Shown: positions 15,985 to 25,069 of the stretch, one piece after another
How positions within the stretch are numbered: position 1 is the stretch's first letter
Layout: each line of letters begins with the position of its first letter
Made by a program: the position numbers and the translations under genes
Notes under the pieces: generated by a model
Database searches by the model: none
Told to the model about the DNA's origin: nothing
What the model saw: the letters and a program-made list of their open reading frames with translations, nothing else
Assembly: GCA_017445875.1 (NCBI GenBank)
Contig: JAFSRZ010000028.1
Coordinates: 1 to 64,000, forward strand
Source: Oscillospiraceae bacterium
GTDB taxonomy: Bacteria > Bacillota > Clostridia > Oscillospirales > Oscillospiraceae
Direction: 5' to 3'
DNA: 64,000 bases

Positions 15985-17352
15985 ATGGCAAATGCGTTCT
16001 TTGGCGGCGTTCATCCCCATGACATGAAGGCCGCGACCAATGAAAAAGCCATACAACAACTCCCGCCCCCGCCGGAAGTGGTCATTCCGATGTCCATGCA
16101 CTTCGGCGCTCCGTGCGCCCCGCTGGTCAAGAAGGGCGACTACGTGAAGATCGGGCAGAAAATCGGAGAGTTCCGGGGACTCGGCGCGCCGATTCACGCG
16201 AGTGTGTCCGGGACAGTCAAGGCCGTCGAGCCGCGCCCGTACAGCATGGGCGGGAACATGATGTCGGTCGTTATCACGAACGACTTTCAGGACGCCTTGA
16301 GCGAGGAAGTGAAAGCCCCCGCGAATCCCGACGCGCTGACCGTCGCGGACATGGTGGAGGCTGTCAAAAACGCCGGTATTGTTGGCATGGGCGGCGCGAC
16401 ATTCCCGACACACGTCAAGATTTCCAGCGGTATCGGGAAAGTCGACACCGTGATTATCAACGGCGCGGAGTGTGAACCGTACATCACCGCTGACCACCGG
16501 ACAATGTTGGAACGCCCGGAAGAGATTATCGGCGGGGCGACGTATCTGGCGAAAATGTTCGGCGTCGACGTGGTCATTATCGGCGTCGAGGACAACAAGC
16601 AGAACGGCATTGACAGCATGAACCGGGTCATTTCGGAGAAAAACGCGCCGGTGGAAGTACGCGCTCTTGCGTGCCGCTACCCGCAGGGCGGGGAAAAACA
16701 GCTCTGCCAAGCCATTACCGGAAAGCAAGTCCCTCCCGGCGGACTGCCCTCCAACATCGGTTGCGCCGTGTTCAACATCAACACGACTTGCGCCATTTAC
16801 CGCGCTATCAAGGACGGTATGCCGGTTGTCAAGAAAATTGTGACGGTATCGGGGTCTGGCGTCGCGGAACCCAAAAATTTAGAATGCCCGATTGGTACGC
16901 CCGTCTCCCGGCTGTTCGACGAGTGCGGCGGACTGGACGAACACACCTATAAATTAGTCATGGGCGGCCCCATGATGGGCATGGCACAGTACACGGCGGA
17001 AGTACCCGTCGGCAAGGGAACCGGCGCTATGTTGGCGTTCTGCGGCGACGAGGAACAGACTGTCGAACACCCGCAATGTATCCGTTGCGGAAAGTGCGTG
17101 GCGGCGTGTCCGATGCACTTGGAACCGCTGTTCATGTACCAGTACGCGTCCAAGAACATGCTCGACGAGTTGAACGAGGCGCATGTCATGGACTGCATGG
17201 AGTGCGGCGCGTGTGCGTACGCATGCCCGGCGCGTATGCACCTGACGCATATGTTCAAGTACGGCAAGCAGAAACTCAAAGACAAAATGGCCGCTGACCG
17301 TGCGGCGGCGGAGGCCAAAAAAGCCAAGACAAAGGAGGTCGCGGTAAAATGA
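15985..17352 (+). CDS. rnfC: Rnf complex subunit C (electron-transport ferredoxin oxidoreductase)
   Basis: A 455-residue peripheral subunit of the Rnf complex, which couples electron flow from reduced ferredoxin to NAD+ with export of Na+ or H+. It carries the NADH/FMN-binding SLBB-type region (motif GGATFPTHVK about 130) and two 4Fe-4S clusters at the C-terminus, CIRCGKCVAACP and CMECGACAYACP. A Lys/Ala-rich tail follows. First gene of the C-D-G-E-A-B operon; its stop overlaps the next start. Confidence 0.96.
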   Translation: MANAFFGGVHPHDMKAATNEKAIQQLPPPPEVVIPMSMHFGAPCAPLVKKGDYVKIGQKIGEFRGLGAPIHASVSGTVKAVEPRPYSMGGNMMSVVITNDFQDALSEEVKAPANPDALTVADMVEAVKNAGIVGMGGATFPTHVKISSGIGKVDTVIINGAECEPYITADHRTMLERPEEIIGGATYLAKMFGVDVVIIGVEDNKQNGIDSMNRVISEKNAPVEVRALACRYPQGGEKQLCQAITGKQVPPGGLPSNIGCAVFNINTTCAIYRAIKDGMPVVKKIVTVSGSGVAEPKNLECPIGTPVSRLFDECGGLDEHTYKLVMGGPMMGMAQYTAEVPVGKGTGAMLAFCGDEEQTVEHPQCIRCGKCVAACPMHLEPLFMYQYASKNMLDELNEAHVMDCMECGACAYACPARMHLTHMFKYGKQKLKDKMAADRAAAEAKKAKTKEVAVK

Positions 17353-18371
17353 CTACGGATTACAAAAGCCTGAAACTCATTGCGACATCCTCTCCCCATA
17401 TCCGCGGCGAACAGACCACACAATCTATCATGCGTGACGTGCTGATTGCGCTGTGTCCGGCGTTGCTGTTCGCGTGCTACAATTTCGGTGTGCGGGCGCT
17501 GTCCGTGACGGCCTTTTCGGCGGCGGCGTGCGTGTTCTTCGAGTGGGCGTACCGCAGACTGATGAACAAACCGCAGTCCGTGGGCGACCTCAGCGCCGTT
17601 GTGACAGGTGTTTTACTGGCGTTCGTCTGCCCCGTGCAAATCCCCTACTGGACAATCTGTATCGGCGACTTCTTCGCCATTATTCTGGTCAAGCAGTTGT
17701 TCGGCGGAATCGGCTGTAACTTCGTCAACCCCGCGCTGGCCGGACGCGCCGCGCTTCTGGCGAGTTACGCCGGAATCATGACGACATGGGCAAATCCTGT
17801 CGGGAAGTTCGCCGCCGTCCTCGGCTCGACTGCCGACGTGACTACGACTGCCACGCCGCTGGCGCAACTCAAGGGCGGAACCGCCGCGTTCCTGATGAGT
17901 AAGTACAGTGTCGGCGACATGTTCCTTGGCACGATTCCGGGTTCTGTCGGCGAGGTCTCCGCGCTGGCGCTGTTGATTGGCTTCGCGTGGCTGCTGTACC
18001 GGAAAATTATCAACTGGCAGACGCCCGTTTTCTACATCGGTACTGTCGCCGTGCTGGCGTTCCTGTTCCCCCGCGGCGGACTGGGTAACTTCGACTGGAT
18101 GATTTACAACGTACTCGGCGGCGGCTTAATCCTCGGCGCGGTTTTCATGGCTACCGATTACGCAACGTCCCCCGTCACGGCGAAAGGACAGGCTATCTTC
18201 GGCGTGGGTTGCGGACTGTTTACTATCGCAATCCGCTATTTCGGCTCCTACAATGAGGGCGTGTGTTACTCCATTATGGTTATGAATCTGTTCGTGCCGC
18301 TTATCGACCGGTACGTGAAACCGCCGCGCTTCGGCGTGGTCGAGGAATCGAAAAAGGAGGCGGCGACATGA
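17349..18371 (+). CDS. rnfD: Rnf complex subunit D
   Basis: A 340-residue membrane subunit with about nine or ten helices. TTTATPLAQL near residue 160 contains the threonine expected to carry covalent FMN. It starts in an ATGA overlap with rnfC and ends in an overlap with rnfG, indicating coupled translation. Confidence 0.96.
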   Translation: MTTDYKSLKLIATSSPHIRGEQTTQSIMRDVLIALCPALLFACYNFGVRALSVTAFSAAACVFFEWAYRRLMNKPQSVGDLSAVVTGVLLAFVCPVQIPYWTICIGDFFAIILVKQLFGGIGCNFVNPALAGRAALLASYAGIMTTWANPVGKFAAVLGSTADVTTTATPLAQLKGGTAAFLMSKYSVGDMFLGTIPGSVGEVSALALLIGFAWLLYRKIINWQTPVFYIGTVAVLAFLFPRGGLGNFDWMIYNVLGGGLILGAVFMATDYATSPVTAKGQAIFGVGCGLFTIAIRYFGSYNEGVCYSIMVMNLFVPLIDRYVKPPRFGVVEESKKEAAT

Positions 18372-19000
18372 GCGGAAATATCAAACAGGCCGAAAAAGTC
18401 AACATGGACCCGAAATATATTGCCACATTGATGGTTCGGCTGTTCGGTACCTGTATGGTGGTCGCGTTCCTGCTCGGACTGGTCAACATGGTCACGCTCC
18501 CGAACATCACCGCCCGGCAGAAAGCCGCCACCGACGCGGCCTTGAAACAGGTTGTCGAAAACCCCGACGCTTCGGAGTTCTCCGACGCGCTGGAACTCTC
18601 CGGCGACATGACCGCCGCCGCGTCCGGCGCGGGCGCGACATTGTCCGCACTCTACGCCGTCACGGAGGACAACGCCCCCGCCGGGTATGCCCTGACGATT
18701 GTCGCCAGCGGCTCACAGGGCAACATTGAAATGATGGTCGGCGTCGACGAGGCCGACATTGTGACGGGCGTCTCAATTGTCAGCAACTCCGAAACGCCGG
18801 GTATCGGCTCTAAAGTCATGGGCAACGAACCCACCGCCAGCGGGACGCCCGTACTTGACCAGTTCATCGGCAAGTCCCCGGCGGACGGTACGCTTTCCGT
18901 CGGCGGCGGTATCGACGCCATTGGCGGCGCGACGGTCTCCACACGCGGCGTTACCACGGGCGTCAACGCCGCCTTGGCGGTCGCCGCCCTCATGGACTGA
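18368..19000 (+). CDS. rnfG: Rnf complex subunit G
   Basis: A 210-residue subunit with one N-terminal helix (about 23-43) and an extracytoplasmic FMN-binding domain. GGATVST near the C-terminus holds the flavinylated threonine. ATG 18368 has AAGGAGG; the longer frame only runs back into rnfD. Confidence 0.95.
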   Translation: MSGNIKQAEKVNMDPKYIATLMVRLFGTCMVVAFLLGLVNMVTLPNITARQKAATDAALKQVVENPDASEFSDALELSGDMTAAASGAGATLSALYAVTEDNAPAGYALTIVASGSQGNIEMMVGVDEADIVTGVSIVSNSETPGIGSKVMGNEPTASGTPVLDQFIGKSPADGTLSVGGGIDAIGGATVSTRGVTTGVNAALAVAALMD

Positions 19001-19018
19001 CGAAAGGAGGCGTGACAC

Positions 19019-19714
19019 ATGGATTTCAAATCCCAATTCAAAGAGGGGCTTATCACCAATAACCCCGTACTCGTACAGCTTTTAGGCCTGTGTTCGGTTA
19101 TGGCTATCTCGACTTCCTTCTTTAACGGAATCGGCATGGGTATCGCCGTCACGATTATTCTGACCCTCTCCAACATCATCATTTCCGCAATTCGGAATAT
19201 CGTCCCCAACAAAATCCGTATCGCCATGTTCATTGTGGTTATCGCCGGTTTCGTCACGATGGTGGACTTGCTGTTACAGGCGTTTGTCCCGGCGCTGTCG
19301 GAATCTCTGGGCGTGTTCATTCCGCTGATTGTCGTGAACTGTATCATTTTAGGCCGCGCCGAATCGTTCTCCTACAAGAACGGCGTTCTGGCCTCCGCGA
19401 TTGACGGTATCTGTCAGGGTATCGGCTACACGGCTGTGTTGCTGGTTATGTGCATTATCCGCGAATTTCTGGGCGCGGGAACCTTCGGCGGCGGCATTCT
19501 CGGCTCCGGCGGAATCTTCGACGGCGGCGCGCTCGGTGCCGGAAAGGGTATTACCATTCTCCCCGAACAGTACCCCATGAAGCTCTTAACGCTTCCTGTG
19601 GGCGGATTCATCGTGCTGGGGGTACTTATTGCCGCCATGCAGTGGGCTTTGAACCGCTCCAAACAGAAAGCGGAGGAAGCCGCGAAAATTGAAAAGGAGG
19701 CGGTTCAGGTATGA
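19019..19714 (+). CDS. rnfE: Rnf complex subunit E
   Basis: A 231-residue integral membrane subunit of about six helices, homologous to RnfA. Opening residues FKEGLITNNPVLVQLLGLC and the GRAESFSYKNG loop are typical. AAAGGAGG precedes the ATG; the stop overlaps rnfA. Confidence 0.96.
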   Translation: MDFKSQFKEGLITNNPVLVQLLGLCSVMAISTSFFNGIGMGIAVTIILTLSNIIISAIRNIVPNKIRIAMFIVVIAGFVTMVDLLLQAFVPALSESLGVFIPLIVVNCIILGRAESFSYKNGVLASAIDGICQGIGYTAVLLVMCIIREFLGAGTFGGGILGSGGIFDGGALGAGKGITILPEQYPMKLLTLPVGGFIVLGVLIAAMQWALNRSKQKAEEAAKIEKEAVQV

Positions 19715-20304
19715 AAGAGCTTTCCACGCTGATTACCATTACTATTGGCGCGATTCTGTCCAATAACTTCATCTTTTCGCAGTTTCTGGGCTGTTGCCCG
19801 TTCATGGGCGTGTCGAAAAAAATTGACACCGCCACGGGCATGGGTTTCGCGGTCGTGTTCGTCATGGGACTGGCGTCCGCTATCACGTGGTGCGTCTACA
19901 ACTGGATTCTGCTCCCGCTGAATCTGGTTTACATGCAGACCGTCGCCTTTATTCTGGTCATTGCCTCTCTCGTGCAGTTCATCGAGATGTTTCTACAGAA
20001 GTCCGTGCCGTCGCTGTACACGGCGCTTGGCGTCTACCTGCCCCTCATTACGACCAACTGCGCCGTGCTTGGCGTCGCCCTGCTCAATATCCAGAACTCC
20101 TACAACTTCATTGAAGCGGTTGTCTACGGCATTACGGGCGGCGTGGGCTTCCTTCTGGCGATTGTCCTGCTTGCGAGTGTGCGGGAACAACTCGTATTTG
20201 CCGACTACCCCAAGTCCTTTGACGGGTTCCCCATTGCGCTTGTCGCCGCCGGACTGATGGCGCTGGCGTTTATGGGCTTCTCCGGTCTCGACATTTTCAA
20301 GTAA
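19711..20304 (+). CDS. rnfA: Rnf complex subunit A
   Basis: A 197-residue membrane subunit of six helices that packs against RnfE in the ion pathway. NNFIFSQFLGCCPFMGVSKK near residue 14 and LITTNCAVLGVALLN near 110 are family hallmarks; the cysteines may bind the intramembrane iron-sulfur centre described for Rnf and Nqr. Confidence 0.97.
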   Translation: MKELSTLITITIGAILSNNFIFSQFLGCCPFMGVSKKIDTATGMGFAVVFVMGLASAITWCVYNWILLPLNLVYMQTVAFILVIASLVQFIEMFLQKSVPSLYTALGVYLPLITTNCAVLGVALLNIQNSYNFIEAVVYGITGGVGFLLAIVLLASVREQLVFADYPKSFDGFPIALVAAGLMALAFMGFSGLDIFK

Positions 20305-20317
20305 GGGGGGCTGAACG

Positions 20318-21223
20318 ATGTTAAACGTATTGTCCGCCGTGCTGGTACTCGGACTGCTGGGCGCGTTGTTCGGCGCTCTGCTGGCGGTGGCCTCCAAAAT
20401 TTTCGAGGTCAAGAAAGACCCCCGCGAAGAGGCGATATTAGCCAAACTGGCGGGCGCGAACTGTGGCGGCTGTGGTTATCCGGGCTGCGCGGGCTGCGCG
20501 GCGGCGATTGTCGCGGGCGACGCGCCTGTGACGGCCTGCGCCCCCGCCGGCGCTGACGCCGCCGCCGCTATCGCCGAAATTATGGGACAGACCGCCACCG
20601 TCGGCGAGCGGGAAGTAGCTTTCGTCCGTTGCAATGGCGGTACCGCCGCCGTGAAACGCTTCGAGTATGTCGGCGTACAGGACTGTACAGCGGCGGAGAA
20701 AGTCGCGGCGGGGCCGATAGACTGCGCGTGGGGCTGTCTGGGCTTCGGCTCGTGCGTGAAAGCGTGTCAGTTCGACGCCATGCACATTGGCCCGAACGGC
20801 GTCGCGGTTGTCGACGAGGACAAGTGTACCGATTGTATGGCATGCGCGGCGGTGTGTCCGCGTCACCTGATTGTGTCGGTGCCGGTGTCGAAAAAGGTTC
20901 GCGTACTGTGTCTGAATCAGGAAAAGGGCAAAGCCGCTATGACTGTCTGCGAAAATTCCTGTATCGGGTGCGGCCTGTGTGAACGCGAGTGCAAAAAGGA
21001 CGCAATCCATGTTGTCGACGGTATCGCGTCCATCGACTACGCGAAGTGTATCAACTGCAAACTTTGTACGAAAGTCTGTCCGCGTGACGCCATTACTCCG
21101 GTAGCCACGGCGGAGGACAAGGAAAAGTACAAGGAAGTCAAGAAAAAGGCGGCGGAGGCCAAAAAGAAAGCGGCGGAAGTCGCCGCCGCGAAATCCGGCA
21201 AACCCGCCGCCGCGAAAAAGTGA
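20318..21223 (+). CDS. rnfB: Rnf complex subunit B (polyferredoxin)
   Basis: A 301-residue subunit that accepts electrons from ferredoxin. An N-terminal membrane anchor (about 2-28) is followed by the 4Fe-4S domain with CGGCGYPGC, then further ferredoxin-type clusters (CTDCMACAAVCP, CIGCGLCEREC, CINCKLCTKVCP). The C-terminus ends in a repetitive Lys/Ala tail of about 40 residues. Last gene of the operon. Confidence 0.96.
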   Translation: MLNVLSAVLVLGLLGALFGALLAVASKIFEVKKDPREEAILAKLAGANCGGCGYPGCAGCAAAIVAGDAPVTACAPAGADAAAAIAEIMGQTATVGEREVAFVRCNGGTAAVKRFEYVGVQDCTAAEKVAAGPIDCAWGCLGFGSCVKACQFDAMHIGPNGVAVVDEDKCTDCMACAAVCPRHLIVSVPVSKKVRVLCLNQEKGKAAMTVCENSCIGCGLCERECKKDAIHVVDGIASIDYAKCINCKLCTKVCPRDAITPVATAEDKEKYKEVKKKAAEAKKKAAEVAAAKSGKPAAAKK

Positions 21224-21314
21224 CCCGTTCGGAAAAAACGGAACAGTGACGGCGTCGGCGTTCGCCGGGAATGTGTCCCCCAAGCGCGACCGGAACACCT
21301 ATGACGCAGACAAA

Positions 21315-21350
21315 GCCCCGTCCGGCGTGACAAGCCGGGCGGGGCGTTCT
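21315..21350 (+). terminator. Terminator after rnfB
   Basis: GCCCCGTCCGGC and GCCGGGCGGGGC pair around GTGACAA and are followed by GTTCTT. Confidence 0.75.
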
Positions 21351-21362
21351 TACGCGCCTGAA

Positions 21363-21665
21363 TCATATGCGGCGGTTATCCCGCCGACAGTCCAGCACCG
21401 CGTCAAGGTAAACGTCCTGATTCTCCACGATGAACACCGCTTTGTACCACTTGCAAAACAGGGCTTTACGGTACAGTCCTTCCGGCAAATTGCCGTCCGT
21501 CTCCACGGGGAACTGATACGGATTTTCGCCCAGTTCGCGCAACACGGCCTCGAACCCGTCCGCGAGCCGCAGGGCGGCGGACTTGCTTACTCTGGCGAGA
21601 AACCGGGCATGGCTGACAAGCATTTTGTCGGCGCGTTCCGCCACGATTACGTTATACTTCGCCAT
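21363..21665 (-). CDS. RelE/ParE-family toxin
   Basis: A 100-residue toxin-like protein. The layout VIVAERADKMLVSHARFLARVSK then a C-terminal KWYKAVFIVENQDVYLDAVLDCRRD fits the RelE/ParE fold, with the closing D..RD segment usual for the family. RelE members cleave mRNA on the ribosome; ParE members poison gyrase; I cannot decide which. ATG 21665 overlaps the antitoxin frame by 14 bases. Confidence 0.85.
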   Translation of the reverse strand: MAKYNVIVAERADKMLVSHARFLARVSKSAALRLADGFEAVLRELGENPYQFPVETDGNLPEGLYRKALFCKWYKAVFIVENQDVYLDAVLDCRRDNRRI

Positions 21666-21951
21666 TGTCCGTCTCTCCGGCAATCGCTTCGCGCATATCA
21701 GACAGCACGTCCCAGCCGTCGCGCCCCTGATAGCCGTTGAGCCGCGCCGTACGCGCTTCGAGCAGGTCGGCGTAAAGCGCGTTCGAGGAATCCAGCGACA
21801 GTGACAGCGGCACACCACGTTCCCGGACAATCTGTTTCAGGAACATTGTAAACGCCCCCGTCATGGTCATTCCGAGTTCCGACAGCACCTCCTCCGCCTG
21901 TGTCTTCAAGGCGGAATCCACACGGATACTTAAATTCGCGTTTCCCGGCAT
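21652..21951 (-). CDS. RelB/DinJ-family antitoxin
   Basis: A 99-residue antitoxin. NLSIRVDSALKTQAEEVL followed by LGMTMTGAFTMFLKQIV is the RelB/DinJ ribbon-helix-helix domain; the C-terminal half should wrap the toxin. ATG 21951 is chosen at the start of this domain, with a purine-rich site (GAGGAA) upstream. It precedes and overlaps its toxin, so the pair is translationally coupled and probably autorepressed. Confidence 0.87.
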   Translation of the reverse strand: MPGNANLSIRVDSALKTQAEEVLSELGMTMTGAFTMFLKQIVRERGVPLSLSLDSSNALYADLLEARTARLNGYQGRDGWDVLSDMREAIAGETDNGEV

Positions 21952-21973
21952 TTCCTCACGTCCTTTCTCTTCA

Positions 21974-22015
21974 ATTGTACTACATTGTCGAGTCGTTGTC
22001 AAGACAAAGACAACG
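21974..22015 (-). promoter_or_regulatory. Toxin-antitoxin promoter with inverted-repeat operator
   Basis: On the minus strand TTGACA (21997-22002) and TACAAT (21974-21979) are 17 bases apart. CGTTGTC (21994-22000) and GACAACG (22009-22015) form an inverted repeat over the -35, a likely operator for the RelB-type protein. Confidence 0.75.
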
Positions 22016-22199
22016 AGAGCGGACGCCTGTCCCGGTGTCCGCGCCTATATTCCGGCGATTAAATGCCCTCACACGTGACAACGCCGTTTTCGTCATTGAA
22101 AAAAATCCCGCAGGCAGTGGCCTTAAAACCATAATCGGGAAACTTCTCGTGTATAGTCTCCGTCAATGCCCGCATATTTGTAAGAGGATTGGAATTTTG

Positions 22200-22238
22200 A
22201 CAAAGACGCGCCCTCCCGTGATTGCGGGAGGGCGTCGC
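22200..22238 (-). terminator. Terminator after rny
   Basis: GCCCTCCCG and CGGGAGGGC pair around a short AT loop just beyond the rny stop. The T-rich tail is modest. Confidence 0.65.
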
Positions 22239-22239
22239 G

Positions 22240-23784
22240 TTATTTCGCGTATTCGACGACTTTGGTTTCCCGGAGGACATGCACCTTGATTTGTCCGGGG
22301 TACTCCATTTCGTTTTCAATCTTCTTAGCGAGGTCACGCGCCATAATCACCATTTGGTCCTCGCTGACCTGTTCGGGCTTGACCATGACGCGGACTTCGC
22401 GCCCGGCCTGAATCGCGTACGCCTTATCCACACCCGGATAGGAGTTGGTAATTTCCTCCAACTGTTCCAGACGCTTGATATAGTTTTCGAGATTTTCGCG
22501 CCGCGCTCCGGGACGCGCCGCCGATATCGCGTCGGCGGCCTGTACGAGACAGGCAACGAGTGTCCGCGCCTCCACGTCGTTGTGGTGGGCTTCGATGGCG
22601 TGAATGACTTCCTCCCGCTCGCGGAACTTCCGGGCGAACTCGACACCTAACGCGACGTGGGTACCCTCCATTTCGTGGTCGACGGCTTTGCCGAGGTCGT
22701 GGAGCAGTCCGGCGCGACGGGCTACCTGCGCGTCCGCGCCGAGTTCGGCGGCCATGATTCCGGCAAGGTGGCTGACTTCAATGGAATGTTGCAAAATATT
22801 CTGCCCGTAACTGGTGCGATAGTGTAGGCGTCCAATCATCTTGACGAGTTCGGGGTGCAGATTCCGCACGCCGCATTCAAAGACGGCGCGTTCTCCCTCG
22901 GCCTTGATGGTGGCCTCGACATCACGCCGGGCGCGTTCGACAGTTTCCTCAATGTGGGTGGGATGGATTCGCCCGTCAGCAATCAACTTTTCCAGCGCGA
23001 CACGCGCAATCTCGCGGCGGACGGGTTCAAAACACGAAATGGTAATGGCTTCCGGCGTGTCGTCTATGATGAGGTCGACGCCGGTCAAAGTCTCGATGGA
23101 ACGGATATTCCGGCCTTCGCGTCCGATAATCCGTCCCTTCATCTCGTCATTGGGCAGGGGAACCACACTGACGGTCATTTCGGCGGTCTGGTCGGCGGCG
23201 CAACGCTGGATTGCCTGCGCGACAACTTCGCGGGCGCGGGCTTCGCATTCCTCTTTCATGCGGGACTCGACTTCTTTGATTTTCAGGGCGGTTTCGTGCG
23301 TGACATCGGCCTCGACCTGCTGAATTAAGTAGGCGCGGGCTTGGTCGGGCGTAAAGCCGGAAATACGTTCGAGCAGTGCCATTTGTTCCTGCTTGATACG
23401 TTCCGCTTCGGCGTGGGCTTCGTCTACTGCCGAATGTTTCCGGGCAAGGTCTTCTTCCTTCTTCTCGATGGTGTCTAACTTGCGGTCGAGATTATCTTCC
23501 TTTTGCTGTAAGCGGTTTTCCTGCCGCTGTAGTTCCGTGCGGCGCTCGCGGACTTCCTTCTCATATTCGCTGCGGTCCTTCAGAATCTTCTCGTTTGCTT
23601 CCAAGAGGGCTTCCCGCGTTTTGGACTCGGCGCGCTGGTGGGCATCGTTGAGGATGGACAGGGCGCGGTCTTCGGCTTCCCCGATGGTTTTTCTCTCCGT
23701 TGATTTCCGGTAGCGAATACCGAGCAGAAAGAACACAAGCGCGCCAATCGCCAGCCCAATCGGGCCGGAGATGTACCATGGCAT
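22240..23784 (-). CDS. rny: Ribonuclease Y
   Basis: A 514-residue membrane-anchored endoribonuclease that initiates mRNA decay in Firmicutes. An N-terminal helix (about 4-24) is followed by a long coiled coil (about 30-180), a KH domain with [13 protein letters not shown] (about 215) and an HD domain with [13 protein letters not shown] is correctly placed before ATG 23784. Length is normal. Confidence 0.97.
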   Translation of the reverse strand: MPWYISGPIGLAIGALVFFLLGIRYRKSTERKTIGEAEDRALSILNDAHQRAESKTREALLEANEKILKDRSEYEKEVRERRTELQRQENRLQQKEDNLDRKLDTIEKKEEDLARKHSAVDEAHAEAERIKQEQMALLERISGFTPDQARAYLIQQVEADVTHETALKIKEVESRMKEECEARAREVVAQAIQRCAADQTAEMTVSVVPLPNDEMKGRIIGREGRNIRSIETLTGVDLIIDDTPEAITISCFEPVRREIARVALEKLIADGRIHPTHIEETVERARRDVEATIKAEGERAVFECGVRNLHPELVKMIGRLHYRTSYGQNILQHSIEVSHLAGIMAAELGADAQVARRAGLLHDLGKAVDHEMEGTHVALGVEFARKFREREEVIHAIEAHHNDVEARTLVACLVQAADAISAARPGARRENLENYIKRLEQLEEITNSYPGVDKAYAIQAGREVRVMVKPEQVSEDQMVIMARDLAKKIENEMEYPGQIKVHVLRETKVVEYAK

Positions 23785-24004
23785 GTTGCGGTTCCTCCAA
23801 TCATTCGGTATCGGTTAGCGTTGATAAGGCGTCCGGCGGCCTACCCCTATGACGCGCCGAATATGCCGCATTTAGTTTAACCGTTTCGGGCGGAACTGTC
23901 AACCGCAAAACGGAAATTTTCTCTTGTTTTTCGCGGATATGGCGGAGACGGAATCTTTGTGTTGTCGCCGGACAGACAAATTTCCGACGTGACAGAAATT
24001 TCGG

Positions 24005-24033
24005 TTGTTCGACACGGGCGACTGTGGTATAAT
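24005..24033 (+). promoter_or_regulatory. dapF promoter
   Basis: TTGTTC (24005-24010) and TATAAT (24028-24033) are 17 bases apart; the leader to the GTG start is about 25 bases. Confidence 0.75.
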
Positions 24034-24064
24034 GGCACATCATCAGGGAATGGAGGCGGACGGC

Positions 24065-24904
24065 GTGCGATTCTGGAAGATGAACGGCGCGGGCAATGAT
24101 TTCGTGATTCTGAACAATTTGGAGGAGCGGCTTTCGCCGGAGGACTTCCCGCGCCTCGCCAAGACATTATGTGAGCGGCGTTTGTCAATCGGGGCGGACG
24201 GGCTGATGGTGGTGGACGCCCCGGCGCGGGACGGAGATTTCCGCATGTGGTTCTACAACTCGGACGGAAGTCCGGGGGAAATGTGCGGCAACGGGGCGCG
24301 GTGCGTCTGCCGGTACGGCTACGAGAACGGCCTTGCCGGGGAGCGTCAGCGCGTCGAGACGCCCGCCGGAATTGTCACGGGGGAGCGTATCGACCGCCGT
24401 TCGTACCGGGTACGCCTCAACGACCCGACAACCATTGACTTACAACGTGTCATAGAGGTTGACGGGCGTCCGTGGGAATGCGCGTATGTCGAACTCGGAA
24501 ACCCCGGACTGCCGCACACCGTGGTAGCGTATCCCGGACTGCGCGACGCCGACGAAAACGCGTTACGCGAATTAGGCCGGGCTTTCCGCTGGCACAAGTC
24601 ATTCCCGAAGGGGGCGAATGTCAACTTTTACGAGCTGACGGGGGCGGATACGGTGTACGAACGCACGTTTGAGCGCGGCGTGGAGGATTTCACGTACGCC
24701 TGCGGCACGGGTACGGCGTCGGTGGCGGCGGTGCTGACGTTGCGCGGGATGGTGTCCGGTCACGACTTCCGCGCCGACATGACCGGCGGCACGCTTCATA
24801 TGGACGTGGAGCGCGACGGCGATACCATTACCGGACTGTTCCTGACGGGACCGACAAACATCGTGGCGACCGGCGAAGTACGGGACGAGACTTTGTTTCC
24901 GTGA
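24065..24904 (+). CDS. dapF: Diaminopimelate epimerase
   Basis: A 279-residue epimerase converting LL- to meso-diaminopimelate for lysine and peptidoglycan. It has the two catalytic cysteines in GEMCGNGARC and YACGTGTAS, and the N-terminal KMNGAGNDFV. GTG 24065 is preferred because GGAGG is about 8 bases upstream and homologues start with this motif; the frame from 24005 reaches into the promoter. Apparently a single-gene transcript. Confidence 0.96.
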   Translation: MRFWKMNGAGNDFVILNNLEERLSPEDFPRLAKTLCERRLSIGADGLMVVDAPARDGDFRMWFYNSDGSPGEMCGNGARCVCRYGYENGLAGERQRVETPAGIVTGERIDRRSYRVRLNDPTTIDLQRVIEVDGRPWECAYVELGNPGLPHTVVAYPGLRDADENALRELGRAFRWHKSFPKGANVNFYELTGADTVYERTFERGVEDFTYACGTGTASVAAVLTLRGMVSGHDFRADMTGGTLHMDVERDGDTITGLFLTGPTNIVATGEVRDETLFP

Positions 24905-24985
24905 CATTCGTCGTTTCGCACAAATTCGACCGCTGATTTTCCATTCTGGAAAGCCTGTTCTGTACAATCCGCACAAAAATTCCGC

Positions 24986-25014
24986 TTGCGGTTTCCAAAG
25001 AAATGTGCTAAAAT
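24986..25014 (+). promoter_or_regulatory. Promoter upstream of the beta-CASP nuclease
   Basis: TTGCGG (24986-24991) and TAAAAT (25009-25014) are 17 bases apart. Confidence 0.6.
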
Positions 25015-25069
25015 AGACACATCTATTGTACCGACAGGACGCCATGCCACGGAAAGGAGGCGTGTCCCC

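Noticed and set aside
20438..21298. 286-codon open frame opposite rnfB
   Set aside because: Shadow of the ferredoxin gene, no recognisable motif.
22059..22175. Small minus-strand frame of 38 codons between rny and the toxin-antitoxin pair
   Set aside because: The peptide looks somewhat protein-like, but it lacks a ribosome binding site and no family was recognised; left out as a gene.
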